Origin: an uncultured Bacteroidales bacterium
Lineage (GTDB): Bacteria > Bacteroidota > Bacteroidia > Bacteroidales > Bacteroidaceae
Length of the DNA: 33,385 bases
Direction: 5' to 3'
Assembly (NCBI GenBank): GCA_945787885.1
Contig: CALZJF010000027.1
Location: 1-33,385 of the forward strand
Positions 15,416-24,275 of this stretch are shown here, in pieces. Both the position numbers and the translations under genes were made by a program. Position 1 is the first letter of the stretch. Every line of letters begins with the position of its first letter. The notes under the pieces were generated by a model. That model saw only the letters and a program-made list of their open reading frames with translations, had not been told where the DNA came from and searched no databases.

Positions 15416-17374
15416 TTAAGCTAAGCGTGCTGTAAGCGTTTGATGAGTGATGATAGATGTGATGTTGTGTCCATCGGGAGTATAGTTGGGATTGGTGGAA
15501 GAGAAAAGTCGTAATGCTAAATCGCGCATCTCCTCCAAGGAGAGCCACTGGCCAACGGGGATAGCCATCTTGCGTGAGAGAGTGAGTGCAAGTCGTTGTG
15601 CCGTTTCCTCCTTTGCATCCGTTGGTCGCGATGCAGCATCACTGACCATATCCTGAAGCAGATGAACGGGGTTCAGACCTTCCAGTCCATCTGGTACGGC
15701 AAGAATAGAGAATGTGCCACCCCCAAGCGGACTGAGGTCAAACCCAAGGGTTGTTAATTCCTCCATCATATTTTGCAGTAATACTGTTTCTGTAGGGGAG
15801 AAATCTGCCAGTTCGGGGAAAAGTAGCCGTTGTGAGGCAATTGTGCTTTCTATACGCCGTTGCATCATTTCATCATACAAAATGCGAAGATGGGCACGCG
15901 GGGCATCGATAATCAGTAGTCCTTCTTCAATAGGGCATAGCAGGTATCTGCCGCGATATTGAATAAATGACGCCGTGGCAATGTCCCAGGAATGCTGTTC
16001 GTCTATGTTCTTCTCCGCATAAAGTGTAGCAGGATGTTCCTGCTGTCCACTGCCATATATAGGGGACGTGTCTGTTTGTGAGGCAGTCGTTGAAGTTTGC
16101 TGGTAGTGGGGTTGATTCTCTGTAAACTCTGGAATTGGAGGAACATCCATGCCCGTGTTGCTGCCAGACTGGAATGTGGGTTGGACCACATGATGATGGT
16201 CGGAGAAAGAATTTCTGCTTTTCCCCTGATTGCTGGAGGAAGTTGAGTGGGGGTTACCCGTAGAGGTAAAGGGGTTGAACGCTGGATTTATCTTTATCTG
16301 TGGTGGACGCACATTGTCTGCTTTACCATCAAACATAGGGATATCAGGGCATCCTGCCGTATCAAAGTCGATAGTAGGGATTGCATTGTATTTTCCCAAT
16401 GCTTCACGAATGGCAGCCAGAATAATCTGCCAAATGACCTGGTCGTCTTCAAATTTTATCTCTGTCTTTGTAGGATGTATGTTGACATCTATTTTAGAAG
16501 GATCAACCTCCAATTGCAGGAAGAATGGCACCATTTCACCCTCTGGTATGAGACGTTCGTAGGCAGTCTGAATGGCTTTTGCGAAATAGGGATGACGCAT
16601 ATATCTGCCATTGACAAAGAAAAACTGCTGGGCACCTTTCTTCTTACTACTTTCAGGTATTCCCGTATATCCGGAAATGCGCACGATAGGTGTTTCTACA
16701 CTGACATTCAGCAGATTCTTGTCGATGCGTTTTCCAAATATTCCCACAATACGTTGCCGGAAATTGCCAGCAGGAAGCATCAGAAGTAGTCCTGAGGGCG
16801 ATGAAATTTTGAAGGAGACATCAGGGTGCGCCAAGGCTATACGCTCAAACTCTGCCATGATATTGGCCATTTCCGTCTGATTGCTTTTCAAGAATTTGCG
16901 GCGAGCAGGGATATTAAAGAAAATGTTGTTGACGGTAAAAATGGTTCCTTCGCCACATAGGTCAGGCTCTTGGCTAATAAGCCGTGAGCCTTCGATATTT
17001 ATTTTGGTGCCGATTTCATCCCCTTTTTGTCTTGTTCGAAGCTCTACCTGTGCCACAGCAGCAATACTGGCCAAAGCTTCGCCACGAAATCCCATGGTAC
17101 GTAGAGCAAAGAGGTCTGTAGCTGAATGTATCTTTGATGTGGCATGGCGTTCGAACGAAAGGCGTGCATCCGTCTCACTCATGCCTTTACCGTTGTCTAT
17201 AACCTGCAAGGAGGTTTTTCCGGCATCGGTCACAATGAGTTCTATAGACGTGGCTCCAGCATCAAGACTATTTTCAAGTAGTTCTTTAACGATGGAGGCT
17301 GGACGTTGGATGACCTCTCCTGCTGCAATCTGGTTGGCTACGCTATCGGGCAAAAGATGGATGATATCTGACAT
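15416..17374 (-). CDS. mutL: DNA mismatch repair protein MutL
   Basis: Links mismatch recognition by MutS to strand removal. The 652-residue protein has a GHKL ATPase N-terminal half: VKELLENSLDAGA (29-41; catalytic Glu31, Asn35), DNGKGM (60-65) and TMGFRGEAL (93-101), and the transducer ending in VNIHPTK (297-303). A Ser/Thr/Gln-rich linker (about 340-460) leads to the C-terminal dimerisation domain (about 466-652). The usual endonuclease motif DQHA(x)2E(x)4E is replaced by DAPRAHLRILYDE (490-502), and the CPHGRP-like motif by YTPDGHN (631-637), so nicking activity is doubtful. I chose the ATG at 17374, where MSDIIHLLPDSVANQIAAGE matches the family. The upstream extension to 17488 is unlike MutL and runs into the inverted repeat at 17418. 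Confidence 0.95.
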   Translation of the reverse strand: MSDIIHLLPDSVANQIAAGEVIQRPASIVKELLENSLDAGATSIELIVTDAGKTSLQVIDNGKGMSETDARLSFERHATSKIHSATDLFALRTMGFRGEALASIAAVAQVELRTRQKGDEIGTKINIEGSRLISQEPDLCGEGTIFTVNNIFFNIPARRKFLKSNQTEMANIMAEFERIALAHPDVSFKISSPSGLLLMLPAGNFRQRIVGIFGKRIDKNLLNVSVETPIVRISGYTGIPESSKKKGAQQFFFVNGRYMRHPYFAKAIQTAYERLIPEGEMVPFFLQLEVDPSKIDVNIHPTKTEIKFEDDQVIWQIILAAIREALGKYNAIPTIDFDTAGCPDIPMFDGKADNVRPPQIKINPAFNPFTSTGNPHSTSSSNQGKSRNSFSDHHHVVQPTFQSGSNTGMDVPPIPEFTENQPHYQQTSTTASQTDTSPIYGSGQQEHPATLYAEKNIDEQHSWDIATASFIQYRGRYLLCPIEEGLLIIDAPRAHLRILYDEMMQRRIESTIASQRLLFPELADFSPTETVLLQNMMEELTTLGFDLSPLGGGTFSILAVPDGLEGLNPVHLLQDMVSDAASRPTDAKEETAQRLALTLSRKMAIPVGQWLSLEEMRDLALRLFSSTNPNYTPDGHNITSIITHQTLTARLA

Positions 17375-17417
17375 ATGATTCGTGTGTGAAGAGGTTTTTT
17401 GTTTTGCTAAAAAAATA

Positions 17418-17609
17418 GGCGTATAGGTCATTTCGGGTGCTAAAATCGCTGTAACTACTGTGAAAATCAATTTGTTACGATGGTTCAAAAGTTTTGAAAA
17501 GGTCTAGCGACTGATTGCAACATGCTTTAAAGTGTTGATATACAGCATTATGCAATTTGGAATATGCCAAAGAAAACCCCTAAAAAACACCCGAAATGAC
17601 CTATAAGCC
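17418..17609. repeat. widely spaced 22-bp inverted repeat upstream of mutL
   Basis: GGCGTATAGGTCATTTCGGG continuing TG (17418-17439) is repeated in inverted form at 17588-17609 with a single mismatch; TATAGGTCATTTCGGGTG is perfect over 18 bases. The 148 bases between the arms include the short palindrome TTCAAAAGTTTTGAA (17484-17498) and no supported gene. This fills most of the 311-bp gap between the OstA-like gene and mutL. Confidence 0.75.
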
Positions 17610-17616
17610 AAAAAAT

Positions 17617-17681
17617 ATGGGTGCGCCTTGTACGGAGCAAAGGCAGCACCCAGGGCACTTTCTTGAGTCTGTCGCACCCAT
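17617..17681. terminator. long-loop hairpin after the OstA-like gene
   Basis: ATGGGTGCG (17617-17625) pairs perfectly with CGCACCCAT (17673-17681), just downstream of the OstA-like stop at 17686. A second GCACCC (17646-17651) inside the loop can pair alternatively with the left arm. No U run follows on the minus strand, so termination is only a guess; it may belong to the neighbouring inverted repeat. Confidence 0.35.
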
Positions 17682-17685
17682 AAAC

Positions 17686-19395
17686 TCAAAGAGATGGGGA
17701 TGTCGTTTCTTCTTGCAATATTTCTTTACTGGTAGAGTCCTCCTGCGTGCTTTCTTGCTGGATTTTCTCAGTGAGGCGTTTCAGCGTCTGCATGGGAGGA
17801 CGTCTTCGAGGTATTGCTTTCAGTTTGTCGGCATCTTTTTTCGCACGCCATTCAAACAAGTCGTTCTTATCACGAGGGCGAATGTCTGAAAACCATGCAA
17901 ATCCTTTCAGCCGCGTCTTTTCAGGAGGTGCTTGACCGAGCGGATAGGTGCTACACTGTGGAGAAGGGAATCCTACCAAACGTTGTAGCTTGCGTTTTTC
18001 TATATAGGCGCGTAGTTTTGCCGCCTCAATGTAGTTTGAATAGAGGAAGGTGCTGTCTTTTTCCATGGGATAATTTACGACGCAACCATTGCCGTCCACC
18101 CAACATTGGTTCAATTCGCCCTCTCTAAACCATGCCCTCATTAGATTGCCAGAGACCTGGTCGAAGAGTGTCGTGTCTGCCAATTGCTCAATCATTAAAG
18201 CCTGTTGATCGACATAGATGGAGTCGATGGTGGAATCGCTGATATATACACTAATGACTTCTCCCAGTATTTGACGGTTCTCGCTCCAGATAATGGGGTC
18301 TTTATAAAGACGCATACAACTGTCTCGTGTGGTGTAACTTAGCGAGTCGCAAACCATTTGCATATCATTTCTATAGGCTCGGACATGGAAATAACCCATA
18401 AGGTTGCGATAGACAGAGTCTGTCTTCAAATGAAACGACTCCATACGCAGCGTATCTGCATGAACGAAGAGCGTGTCGTCGCCTTGGCTATAATCTTTTG
18501 CCAGTGCACTATCTGTGCAGAGGGCTCTTCCTGTCTTGTCGTCGTACCATCCATATTGCCCCAAGAGCATCATCTTGTTTTTTTCGTCCGTAAAGACGAT
18601 ATGTCCATACGCAAAAGATTGCTGCGTCTCCTTGTCATAGAAGATACTGTCGCCTGTAAGTTTCTTTCCTTCGTTGAATAGAATTGGCCGTTGGTACATC
18701 TGGGCTTTACCATCAGTCGTAGAATAGTAGCCATCTTCTGTATAGATGGTACTTTTTCCACTCATAATGTTTGAAGGTCCAATGGCGTGTGCCAATTTTA
18801 TGTTGGCATCATAATAGAGGGTATCCGTAACAAGAGAATCTTTAGAGTCGTTCGTCAGCAGCACATTGTAATGAAACACTGCCATTTTCGTATTCGTAAA
18901 ATACTCACCATTATCGCTGGTCAATTGCATTTTCCGATCTACGATTTTTCCTCCCGTATCGTAAAATCCTCGGTCGTCGCGCCGGTCGTAGTTGAGAATA
19001 TCGGTATAAAGTGTCAAGGTGCCGTGCCGCATCTCAACATTATCGAACACTTGAGCAAATTCCTGCGTGCCATCATAGTACAAAGAGTCGCCTTTCAAGG
19101 AGATAGAATCGCCTTGAGTCATATTGACGCTACCATAAGCCAAGAATGAATGGGAGTTTTCATAGACCACGGCAGAGTCGCATGTCAAAATCATGCCATC
19201 ATGCGTGATGCGAACATTCCCGATGAGGATATCACCATCGCGGCTAATGCTGGCATCATGGTAGAGTCGGTCGCTGGTGAAGTGTATTCTTTTGTCTTCT
19301 GCTTTTCTCTTGGTTGGCTGAAAAGCATACATTTGGACAAGAAACAGCATAAATAATGCTGCTCCTGCCCAAATGCTCTGATATCTTTGTTTCAA
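17686..19395 (-). CDS. OstA/LptA-like organic solvent tolerance domain protein
   Basis: A predicted periplasmic lipopolysaccharide-transport protein of 569 residues. A signal segment (about 9-25) precedes many short beta-strand repeats typical of the OstA/LptA beta-jellyroll (about 38-400): TSDRLYHDASISRDGDILIG, LTCDSAVVYENSHSFLAYGS, LKGDSLYYDGTQEFAQVFDN, TDTLYYDANIKLAHAIG. These show the alternating D-S-L-Y-Y-D pattern of the family. The C-terminal 150 residues are charged and Lys/Arg/Gln-rich (WFSDIRPRDKNDLFEW onward) and lack an LptD-type barrel. It is longer than E. coli LptA (185 residues) and resembles the long OstA-like proteins of Bacteroidota. It follows the SurA-like gene by 34 bp, so envelope assembly proteins appear to be made together. 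The precise role in LPS transport is inferred. Confidence 0.85.
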   Translation of the reverse strand: MKQRYQSIWAGAALFMLFLVQMYAFQPTKRKAEDKRIHFTSDRLYHDASISRDGDILIGNVRITHDGMILTCDSAVVYENSHSFLAYGSVNMTQGDSISLKGDSLYYDGTQEFAQVFDNVEMRHGTLTLYTDILNYDRRDDRGFYDTGGKIVDRKMQLTSDNGEYFTNTKMAVFHYNVLLTNDSKDSLVTDTLYYDANIKLAHAIGPSNIMSGKSTIYTEDGYYSTTDGKAQMYQRPILFNEGKKLTGDSIFYDKETQQSFAYGHIVFTDEKNKMMLLGQYGWYDDKTGRALCTDSALAKDYSQGDDTLFVHADTLRMESFHLKTDSVYRNLMGYFHVRAYRNDMQMVCDSLSYTTRDSCMRLYKDPIIWSENRQILGEVISVYISDSTIDSIYVDQQALMIEQLADTTLFDQVSGNLMRAWFREGELNQCWVDGNGCVVNYPMEKDSTFLYSNYIEAAKLRAYIEKRKLQRLVGFPSPQCSTYPLGQAPPEKTRLKGFAWFSDIRPRDKNDLFEWRAKKDADKLKAIPRRRPPMQTLKRLTEKIQQESTQEDSTSKEILQEETTSPSL

Positions 19396-19429
19396 AATAC
19401 TTGACAGTTTAAGGGTAAATTTCGCATAC

Positions 19430-20797
19430 TTATTTTATCCAGCCGTCATACTTATATTTGTAGCCACGCCATTCTGGTGCAATACGAGTATAAGTCGTAC
19501 GAATTTTTTCTTGCAACCATTTCTCCTCAATGGCCTTCTTGCGTTCTGTTTCTACCACGTTTTTCAGTACCTGAAAGTCTTCAGCCATATTGGCATGATG
19601 TCCCTCTATGCGGTTTTTCAGACGTATGATGGCACAGACTTCACTGCCCGTTTTTTCGTTGATGATTCTAACTGCAGGGCTGATTTCGCCTACTGACATT
19701 CCTGCCACAATCTTTGCAATATCCTGAGGAAGGTCTTTCATTTCAAAGCGTGAGGTCAGCGAGCGTGTCATTTCGTCTGTATTTGCCATGATGCCATGAT
19801 TGTATTTCGTGTCCTTATCGTCAGATAGAATGGGCGCAGCTTCATCGAAACTGAATTTTCCCGCGCGAATATCCTCTGCAATCGAGTCTAAACGATTCAG
19901 ACACCGTTCGTATTCACTTTCTGCAATCTCTGGTTTGATGATAATATGGCGGACATTCACTTTGTCTCCACGTTTTTCAATCAGTTGCAGAATATGAAAT
20001 CCGAACTCCGTGCGAACAATTCTTGACACCTTATTAGGGTCTGTCAGTGAAAATGCTACATCAGCAAACTCCTGCACCCATTGTCCGCGTCCAGAAAGAC
20101 CCAGTTCGCCACCATAACGTGCAGAGCCATCTTGTGAATAGATTTTTGCCATTTGTGCAAATGTCTTTTCACCACTGTTGATGCGTTCTGCAATATCGCG
20201 AAGTTTGTTTTCTACCTTATCAATTTCCTCACGACTCACTTGTGGCTCGTTTGTGATAATCTGCACCTCCACCTGTGTAGGGATGAAAGGGAGGCTATCT
20301 TCGGGCATTTTGCTAAAATGTTCACGAACTTCAGCAGGCGTAACTTTTACGTTTTTAGTCAAGTTTTGGCTCACACCGCTGATGAGTTGCTGTGTACGTG
20401 CCATTTCTCGATATTGTTCACGCAGTTTTGCAATGCTTTTATGGATGACTGCTTCTGCGTTCTCGCGCGAACCGTACATCTGAATAGCGGCATTTACCTG
20501 CTCGTCTGCCATGCTTGCTGCATATTGCTCATTAGTCTCGATAGAGTCCAGCTCGGCCTGATGGAGATATAGTCTTTGCCTTGCCAACTCCTCTGCTATC
20601 GTTGCATAGGGGTTTTCAACCGTTTCTCCCATCATTTCCATGCTAATACGGGTTTCTTCTACTTCTGAGAGCAAGATGGGACTATCACCCACCACCCATA
20701 TCACCTCATCGACGATGTTTTTTTTCCGTTCTTGGCCAGCAGCAGTTAACCATGCTACTGTCAACAGGGCAAGTGTCAAGATACTTCTTGTTGTCAT
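19430..20797 (-). CDS. surA: SurA-like periplasmic peptidyl-prolyl isomerase/chaperone
   Basis: A periplasmic chaperone for outer-membrane proteins. The 455-residue product has a signal peptide (about 1-21, WLTAAGQ), a SurA N-terminal chaperone region (VDEVIWVVGDSPILLSEVEE, 29-48, to about 165) and two parvulin (rotamase) domains. The first, about 176-276, includes SQDGSARYGGELGLSGRGQW and TEFGFHILQL. The second, about 282-395, starts VRHIIIKP and is more diverged. I chose the ATG at 20797 because the signal peptide begins there; the 18 residues to the upstream ATG (20851) would bury it. It lies 60 bp after another PPIase gene and 34 bp before the OstA-like gene. Confidence 0.88.
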   Translation of the reverse strand: MTTRSILTLALLTVAWLTAAGQERKKNIVDEVIWVVGDSPILLSEVEETRISMEMMGETVENPYATIAEELARQRLYLHQAELDSIETNEQYAASMADEQVNAAIQMYGSRENAEAVIHKSIAKLREQYREMARTQQLISGVSQNLTKNVKVTPAEVREHFSKMPEDSLPFIPTQVEVQIITNEPQVSREEIDKVENKLRDIAERINSGEKTFAQMAKIYSQDGSARYGGELGLSGRGQWVQEFADVAFSLTDPNKVSRIVRTEFGFHILQLIEKRGDKVNVRHIIIKPEIAESEYERCLNRLDSIAEDIRAGKFSFDEAAPILSDDKDTKYNHGIMANTDEMTRSLTSRFEMKDLPQDIAKIVAGMSVGEISPAVRIINEKTGSEVCAIIRLKNRIEGHHANMAEDFQVLKNVVETERKKAIEEKWLQEKIRTTYTRIAPEWRGYKYKYDGWIK

Positions 20798-20857
20798 AAT
20801 TATATATGAATAAGGAGTGCTTAAATGAATAGGAGTGCCTATGCTTGCCACTAAAAG

Positions 20858-22300
20858 TTAGTTGTGATTATTGACGGTCTTTAGCACTTCTCTGTCAATA
20901 GTAAAGGTGTATTTCTTACGAAGTTCCTTTACCCATGCCTCTTCAAGCTCCTGCTGAAGGTCGGTCAGTACTTGCTGTTTAACATCCAAATAACTCTTGG
21001 GCTGTTTTTGACGACGTCCTGTGAGCACCACCTGTTCAAAGCCTTTCCTGACAGGTTTGATAATTCTCGTTTTATCGCCAAAACAGAGATTGTCAATGGT
21101 GCTGTTTTCACCTTTCTTTGCCAGATACGGACCAGTAGCCATGACCATGACACTATCCTTATTGACCGTTTCTTTTAGGAATGCGCTCATTGTCTTTCCT
21201 TCCGGCAAACCCTTCTTGAGTTTTTTTGCAGTTTGCTTAGCAACGTCAGCCGTTTTTCCGCAGACAATATAGCCCGAGTATCTTGGTTCTGTCCAACGAT
21301 ATTTCTTTTTGTTTTTCTTAAACATTTCCTTAAGACCGTTCGTATCTTCTGCCGCAGCATCCCACACGCGCTTCTTTGCCACCTCATAAAGCAACAGTCC
21401 GTCGTAGTATTCCTGTATGAGATATTTCAAATCTGGATTCTGTTTTTCCAAATCATTCAGTGTGGCAAGCAGAATTTCTTCACGTGTTTTACCCGTCTCG
21501 GCCGTCATCTTTTCGATTCTTGCGTTGGCAGAGGCTTCTTCTATATTCTGTCGCTTCAGTGCTGCAATGATGGTGGGGTAGAGTGTATCGTAGGGGTCGA
21601 GTTGTTTACGGTCGTGTACCAATATGATGTGGTAGCCCACAGGCGAAAGGAAAGGTTTGCAGAACTGTCCTTTCTGCAGTGTGTAGGCAACATCTTCAAA
21701 CTCTTTTATAGTCATACCAGGATAGATGGTAGGGAGTTTTCCACCACGGCTTGCAGACCCGAAGTCCTCTGAATAGTTTTGTGCCAATTGAGCGAAATCA
21801 GCTCCATTGCAGAGCACGTTGTAGAGGCTGTCCGCCCGCTTTTCTACCATTTTCTTTACCTCATCGCTATCTGTTTGTTTCAGCGTAAGTAAAATATGGC
21901 TACAATCTATCAAGTCACGTCCTGCGATTCGTTCTGCCTGCTTGTCGTAGAGCGAGCGTGCCACAGAGTCAATAAAGCTCTGCCAAACGAGATGCGGCGT
22001 CAACTGCATATCGCGATAGGTGCGATACTCCTGGATAAAACTTGACATCGTATCGATACGCTGGCTTTCTGCCTCTGCAACTTTCAGTTTATAGTTGACA
22101 AACATATCAACATATTCTTCTACAGTCTTGTTTTCAACAGCCCCTTCTACATTGTTGTTTTTGTTGTAGGCATATTCAAACTCTGCACGTGTCACAGGTT
22201 TTCCTGCTACAGTCATCAGTACTGGGTTGTCCGCAGTCTGTCCCCAAGTTGAAAGGCTGAAGGAAATAACTGCGATGATGGCGAAGAAAAACTTTTTCAT
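20858..22300 (-). CDS. periplasmic peptidyl-prolyl cis-trans isomerase, PpiC/parvulin type
   Basis: A 480-residue exported folding factor. A signal peptide (about 1-20, MKKFFFAIIAVISFSLSTWG) is followed by a SurA/PrsA-like helical region (VNYKLKVAEAESQRIDT, 68-84). One clear parvulin domain covers about 130-232: DCSHILLTLK, NYSEDFGSASRGGKLP and FLSPVGYHIILVHDRK. The C-terminal 200 residues contain a diverged second domain and a Lys/Gln-rich helix. Family members assist outer-membrane protein folding. The ATG at 22300 was chosen because it starts a perfect signal peptide; the ORF extends 20 residues further upstream without family match. It is the first gene of the PPIase-SurA-OstA run and lies 178 bp downstream of guaB, with a palindromic repeat between. 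Confidence 0.87.
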   Translation of the reverse strand: MKKFFFAIIAVISFSLSTWGQTADNPVLMTVAGKPVTRAEFEYAYNKNNNVEGAVENKTVEEYVDMFVNYKLKVAEAESQRIDTMSSFIQEYRTYRDMQLTPHLVWQSFIDSVARSLYDKQAERIAGRDLIDCSHILLTLKQTDSDEVKKMVEKRADSLYNVLCNGADFAQLAQNYSEDFGSASRGGKLPTIYPGMTIKEFEDVAYTLQKGQFCKPFLSPVGYHIILVHDRKQLDPYDTLYPTIIAALKRQNIEEASANARIEKMTAETGKTREEILLATLNDLEKQNPDLKYLIQEYYDGLLLYEVAKKRVWDAAAEDTNGLKEMFKKNKKKYRWTEPRYSGYIVCGKTADVAKQTAKKLKKGLPEGKTMSAFLKETVNKDSVMVMATGPYLAKKGENSTIDNLCFGDKTRIIKPVRKGFEQVVLTGRRQKQPKSYLDVKQQVLTDLQQELEEAWVKELRKKYTFTIDREVLKTVNNHN

Positions 22301-22349
22301 GATTTGTGTTATGCGTATGGTGTATAAAGTGGGGATAGTACTCACCTTT

Positions 22350-22426
22350 AGAACGCGCAACCAGCCTTTGGCTATCGCTAAACACGATTAGCTCATGTTT
22401 GCGTCAGCCAAAAGCTGTTGCATTCT
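22350..22426. repeat. 77-bp imperfect palindrome between guaB and the PPIase gene
   Basis: The arm at 22350-22384 (AGAACGCGCAACCAGCCTTT continuing GGCTATCGCTAAACA) is repeated in inverted form at 22396-22426, with a few mismatches and small gaps around an 11-base centre. The TTTGGCT core is perfect in both arms. No poly-T follows on the minus strand, so it looks more like a REP-type element than a simple terminator. On RNA it would form a strong hairpin before the PPIase gene. Confidence 0.7.
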
Positions 22427-22458
22427 ATGATAAATGCTTGTTTATAAGATGATTCCGA

Positions 22459-22482
22459 GCTTTTATATAGAATCTACCTTAA
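22459..22482 (-). repeat. copy of the TAGGTAGGTTCTAT-type motif overlapping the guaB stop
   Basis: On the minus strand TTAAGGTAGATTCTATATAA begins inside the guaB stop codon (22479-22481). It matches the ends of the 167-bp palindrome (TTTAGGTAGGTTCTATAAAT) in 16 of 20 positions. Confidence 0.5.
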
Positions 22483-23960
22483 TCAAGTCGGCTATAGTTC
22501 GGTGCTTCGCTCGTAATGGTAATGTCATGTGGATGGCTTTCGAGCACACCTGCATTGGTGATACGTACGAACTGTGCATCGTGCAGACGATCAATGCTTG
22601 CAGCACCGCAATAGCCCATTCCTGAACGCAGTCCACCACAGAGCTGATAGATAACCTCCTGAACCGTTCCCTTGTAGGGAACGCGTCCTGCGATACCCTC
22701 GGGTACTAATTTCTTGACTTCTGTTACACCGCTCTGGAAATATCGGTCTTTTGAACCGTTCTCCATGGCTTCCAAACTACCCATTCCGCGGTAAGTCTTG
22801 AACTTTCTACCATTGAAAATGATGGTTTCGCCAGGGCTCTCTTCGCAGCCTGCCACAAGACTACCAATCATTACGCTATAGCCTCCAGCTGCTAATGCTT
22901 TCACCACATCGCCAGAATATCTCAGACCACCATCTGCTATGAGAGGGACGTCTGTGCCTTCCAATGCTTTAGCTACATCATAGATGGCGCTGAGCTGTGG
23001 AACTCCCACGCCAGCTACAACACGCGTCGTACAGATGCTGCCTGGACCTATGCCCACTTTCACCGCGTCAGCACCAGCTTCTACCAATGCACGGGCGGCT
23101 TCGCCTGTAGCAATATTGCCAACAACGAAATCTACATCCGTAAAGCGAGCTTTGGCCTCGCGGAGTTTGTCTATCACACCCTTGGAGTGACCATGGGCAG
23201 TGTCAATAATAATGGCATCAGCACCAGCCTTTACTAAAGCTTCAATTCTGTCCATCGTATCGACTGTCACGCCTACTCCAGCTGCCACGCGCAAACGTCC
23301 TTTGCTGTCTTTGCACGCCATGGGTTTATCTTTTGCTTTTGTAATGTCTTTATACGTGATGAGACCTACGAGTCGGCCGTCTGTATCTACCACAGGGAGC
23401 TTCTCTATCTTGTTTTGCTGCAGGATTTCTGCTGCTTCTGTTAAATTGGTAGCAGTAGTTGTCGTGACAAGGTTTTCAGAAGTCATCACGTTATCGATGA
23501 GCTTATCCAAATTCGTCTCAAAGCGCAGATCTCGATTGGTGACGATGCCGACAAGTTTCATGTCATCATCGACCACAGGAATACCTCCGATGTGATATTC
23601 TGCCATGATTGCAAGTGCATCTCGTACGGTCTTACCCCGCTGTATCGTTACGGGGGCGTAAATCATACCATTTTCGGCTCTTTTTACGATAGCTACTTGC
23701 CGAGCTTGCTCTTCAATGCTCATGTTTTTATGAATGACACCAATACCTCCTTCGCGTGCAATGGCAATAGCCATTTCTGCCTCCGTTACGGTATCCATAG
23801 CAGCCGTGACAAAGGGAATTTTCAAAGTGATGTTGCGCGAGAATTTTGTTTCAAGCGATACGGTGCGCGGCAGCACTTCTGAATAAGCGGGGATGAGGAG
23901 GACGTCGTCATATGTAAGACCGTCCATGACAATCTTGTCCTGAAGAAAATTTGCAATCAT
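22479..23960 (-). CDS. guaB: inosine-5'-monophosphate dehydrogenase
   Basis: Converts IMP to XMP with NAD+, the committed step to GMP. The 493-residue protein begins [20 protein letters not shown], continues with an (alpha/beta)8 barrel interrupted by two CBS domains (about 97-157 and 158-212), and has the catalytic loop [11 protein letters not shown] (303-313) with nucleophile Cys310. The C-terminal part includes RGMGSLEAM and the [18 protein letters not shown] segments of the barrel and flap. I chose the ATG at 23960 from family alignment; the extension to 24050 covers the repeat and a promoter-like box. It is flanked by repeat motifs at both ends (22459-22482, 24042-24070), and the candidate promoter at 24102 implies a 140-base leader. 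Confidence 0.97.
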   Translation of the reverse strand: MIANFLQDKIVMDGLTYDDVLLIPAYSEVLPRTVSLETKFSRNITLKIPFVTAAMDTVTEAEMAIAIAREGGIGVIHKNMSIEEQARQVAIVKRAENGMIYAPVTIQRGKTVRDALAIMAEYHIGGIPVVDDDMKLVGIVTNRDLRFETNLDKLIDNVMTSENLVTTTTATNLTEAAEILQQNKIEKLPVVDTDGRLVGLITYKDITKAKDKPMACKDSKGRLRVAAGVGVTVDTMDRIEALVKAGADAIIIDTAHGHSKGVIDKLREAKARFTDVDFVVGNIATGEAARALVEAGADAVKVGIGPGSICTTRVVAGVGVPQLSAIYDVAKALEGTDVPLIADGGLRYSGDVVKALAAGGYSVMIGSLVAGCEESPGETIIFNGRKFKTYRGMGSLEAMENGSKDRYFQSGVTEVKKLVPEGIAGRVPYKGTVQEVIYQLCGGLRSGMGYCGAASIDRLHDAQFVRITNAGVLESHPHDITITSEAPNYSRLD

Positions 23961-24041
23961 AGGTGTAGATGCGTTATTTATGTTGTTTGAGGGGACTATA
24001 AGAGTCGTGCTATAAATCGGGAAGATGATATGTCTTATATT

Positions 24042-24070
24042 CTCTATCAAATTTATAGAGCCTGCCTATA
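24042..24070 (-). repeat. TAGGTAGGTTCTAT-type motif in the guaB leader
   Basis: The minus strand reads TAGGCAGGCTCTATAAATTT, like the ends of the 167-bp palindrome at 11144-11310. CTCTAT (24042-24047) and ATAGAG (24055-24060) can form a small hairpin. TAAATTTG (24055-24048) within it fits the -7 consensus, so it may be a second promoter for guaB, about 88 bases from the ATG. Confidence 0.5.
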
Positions 24071-24101
24071 GGCTACCCCATAAATAGGGTAAGATTGCGT
24101 G

Positions 24102-24109
24102 CAAAGTTA
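24102..24109 (-). promoter_or_regulatory. candidate -7 box of guaB
   Basis: Minus-strand TAACTTTG followed by CAC is the classic Bacteroidota form TAnnTTTGCA. A TTG-type -33 at the standard distance is not obvious; the nearest one is 28 bases upstream. If used, the guaB leader is about 135-140 bases and includes the repeat at 24042-24070. The rest of the gap 24110-24275 shows nothing recognisable. Confidence 0.5.
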
Positions 24110-24275
24110 AGCATTCTCCTGAAAATATTTACTATTCCAACCTCTTTTTCTGCCTGTTTTTCCCTTTAGACAGATGAAAAAGAAGGCTGCATTGTCAAAG
24201 ATGTTTTATGAGGCAGCGCGTATTAAGACATAGTTGCTCTTTGTAAGCACTTATAAACGAACGTTGTAGATGCGT

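Noticed and set aside
17504-17689. 61-residue minus-strand frame between mutL and the OstA-like gene
   Set aside because: It lies across the inverted repeats, overlaps the OstA-like stop and shows no protein-like composition.
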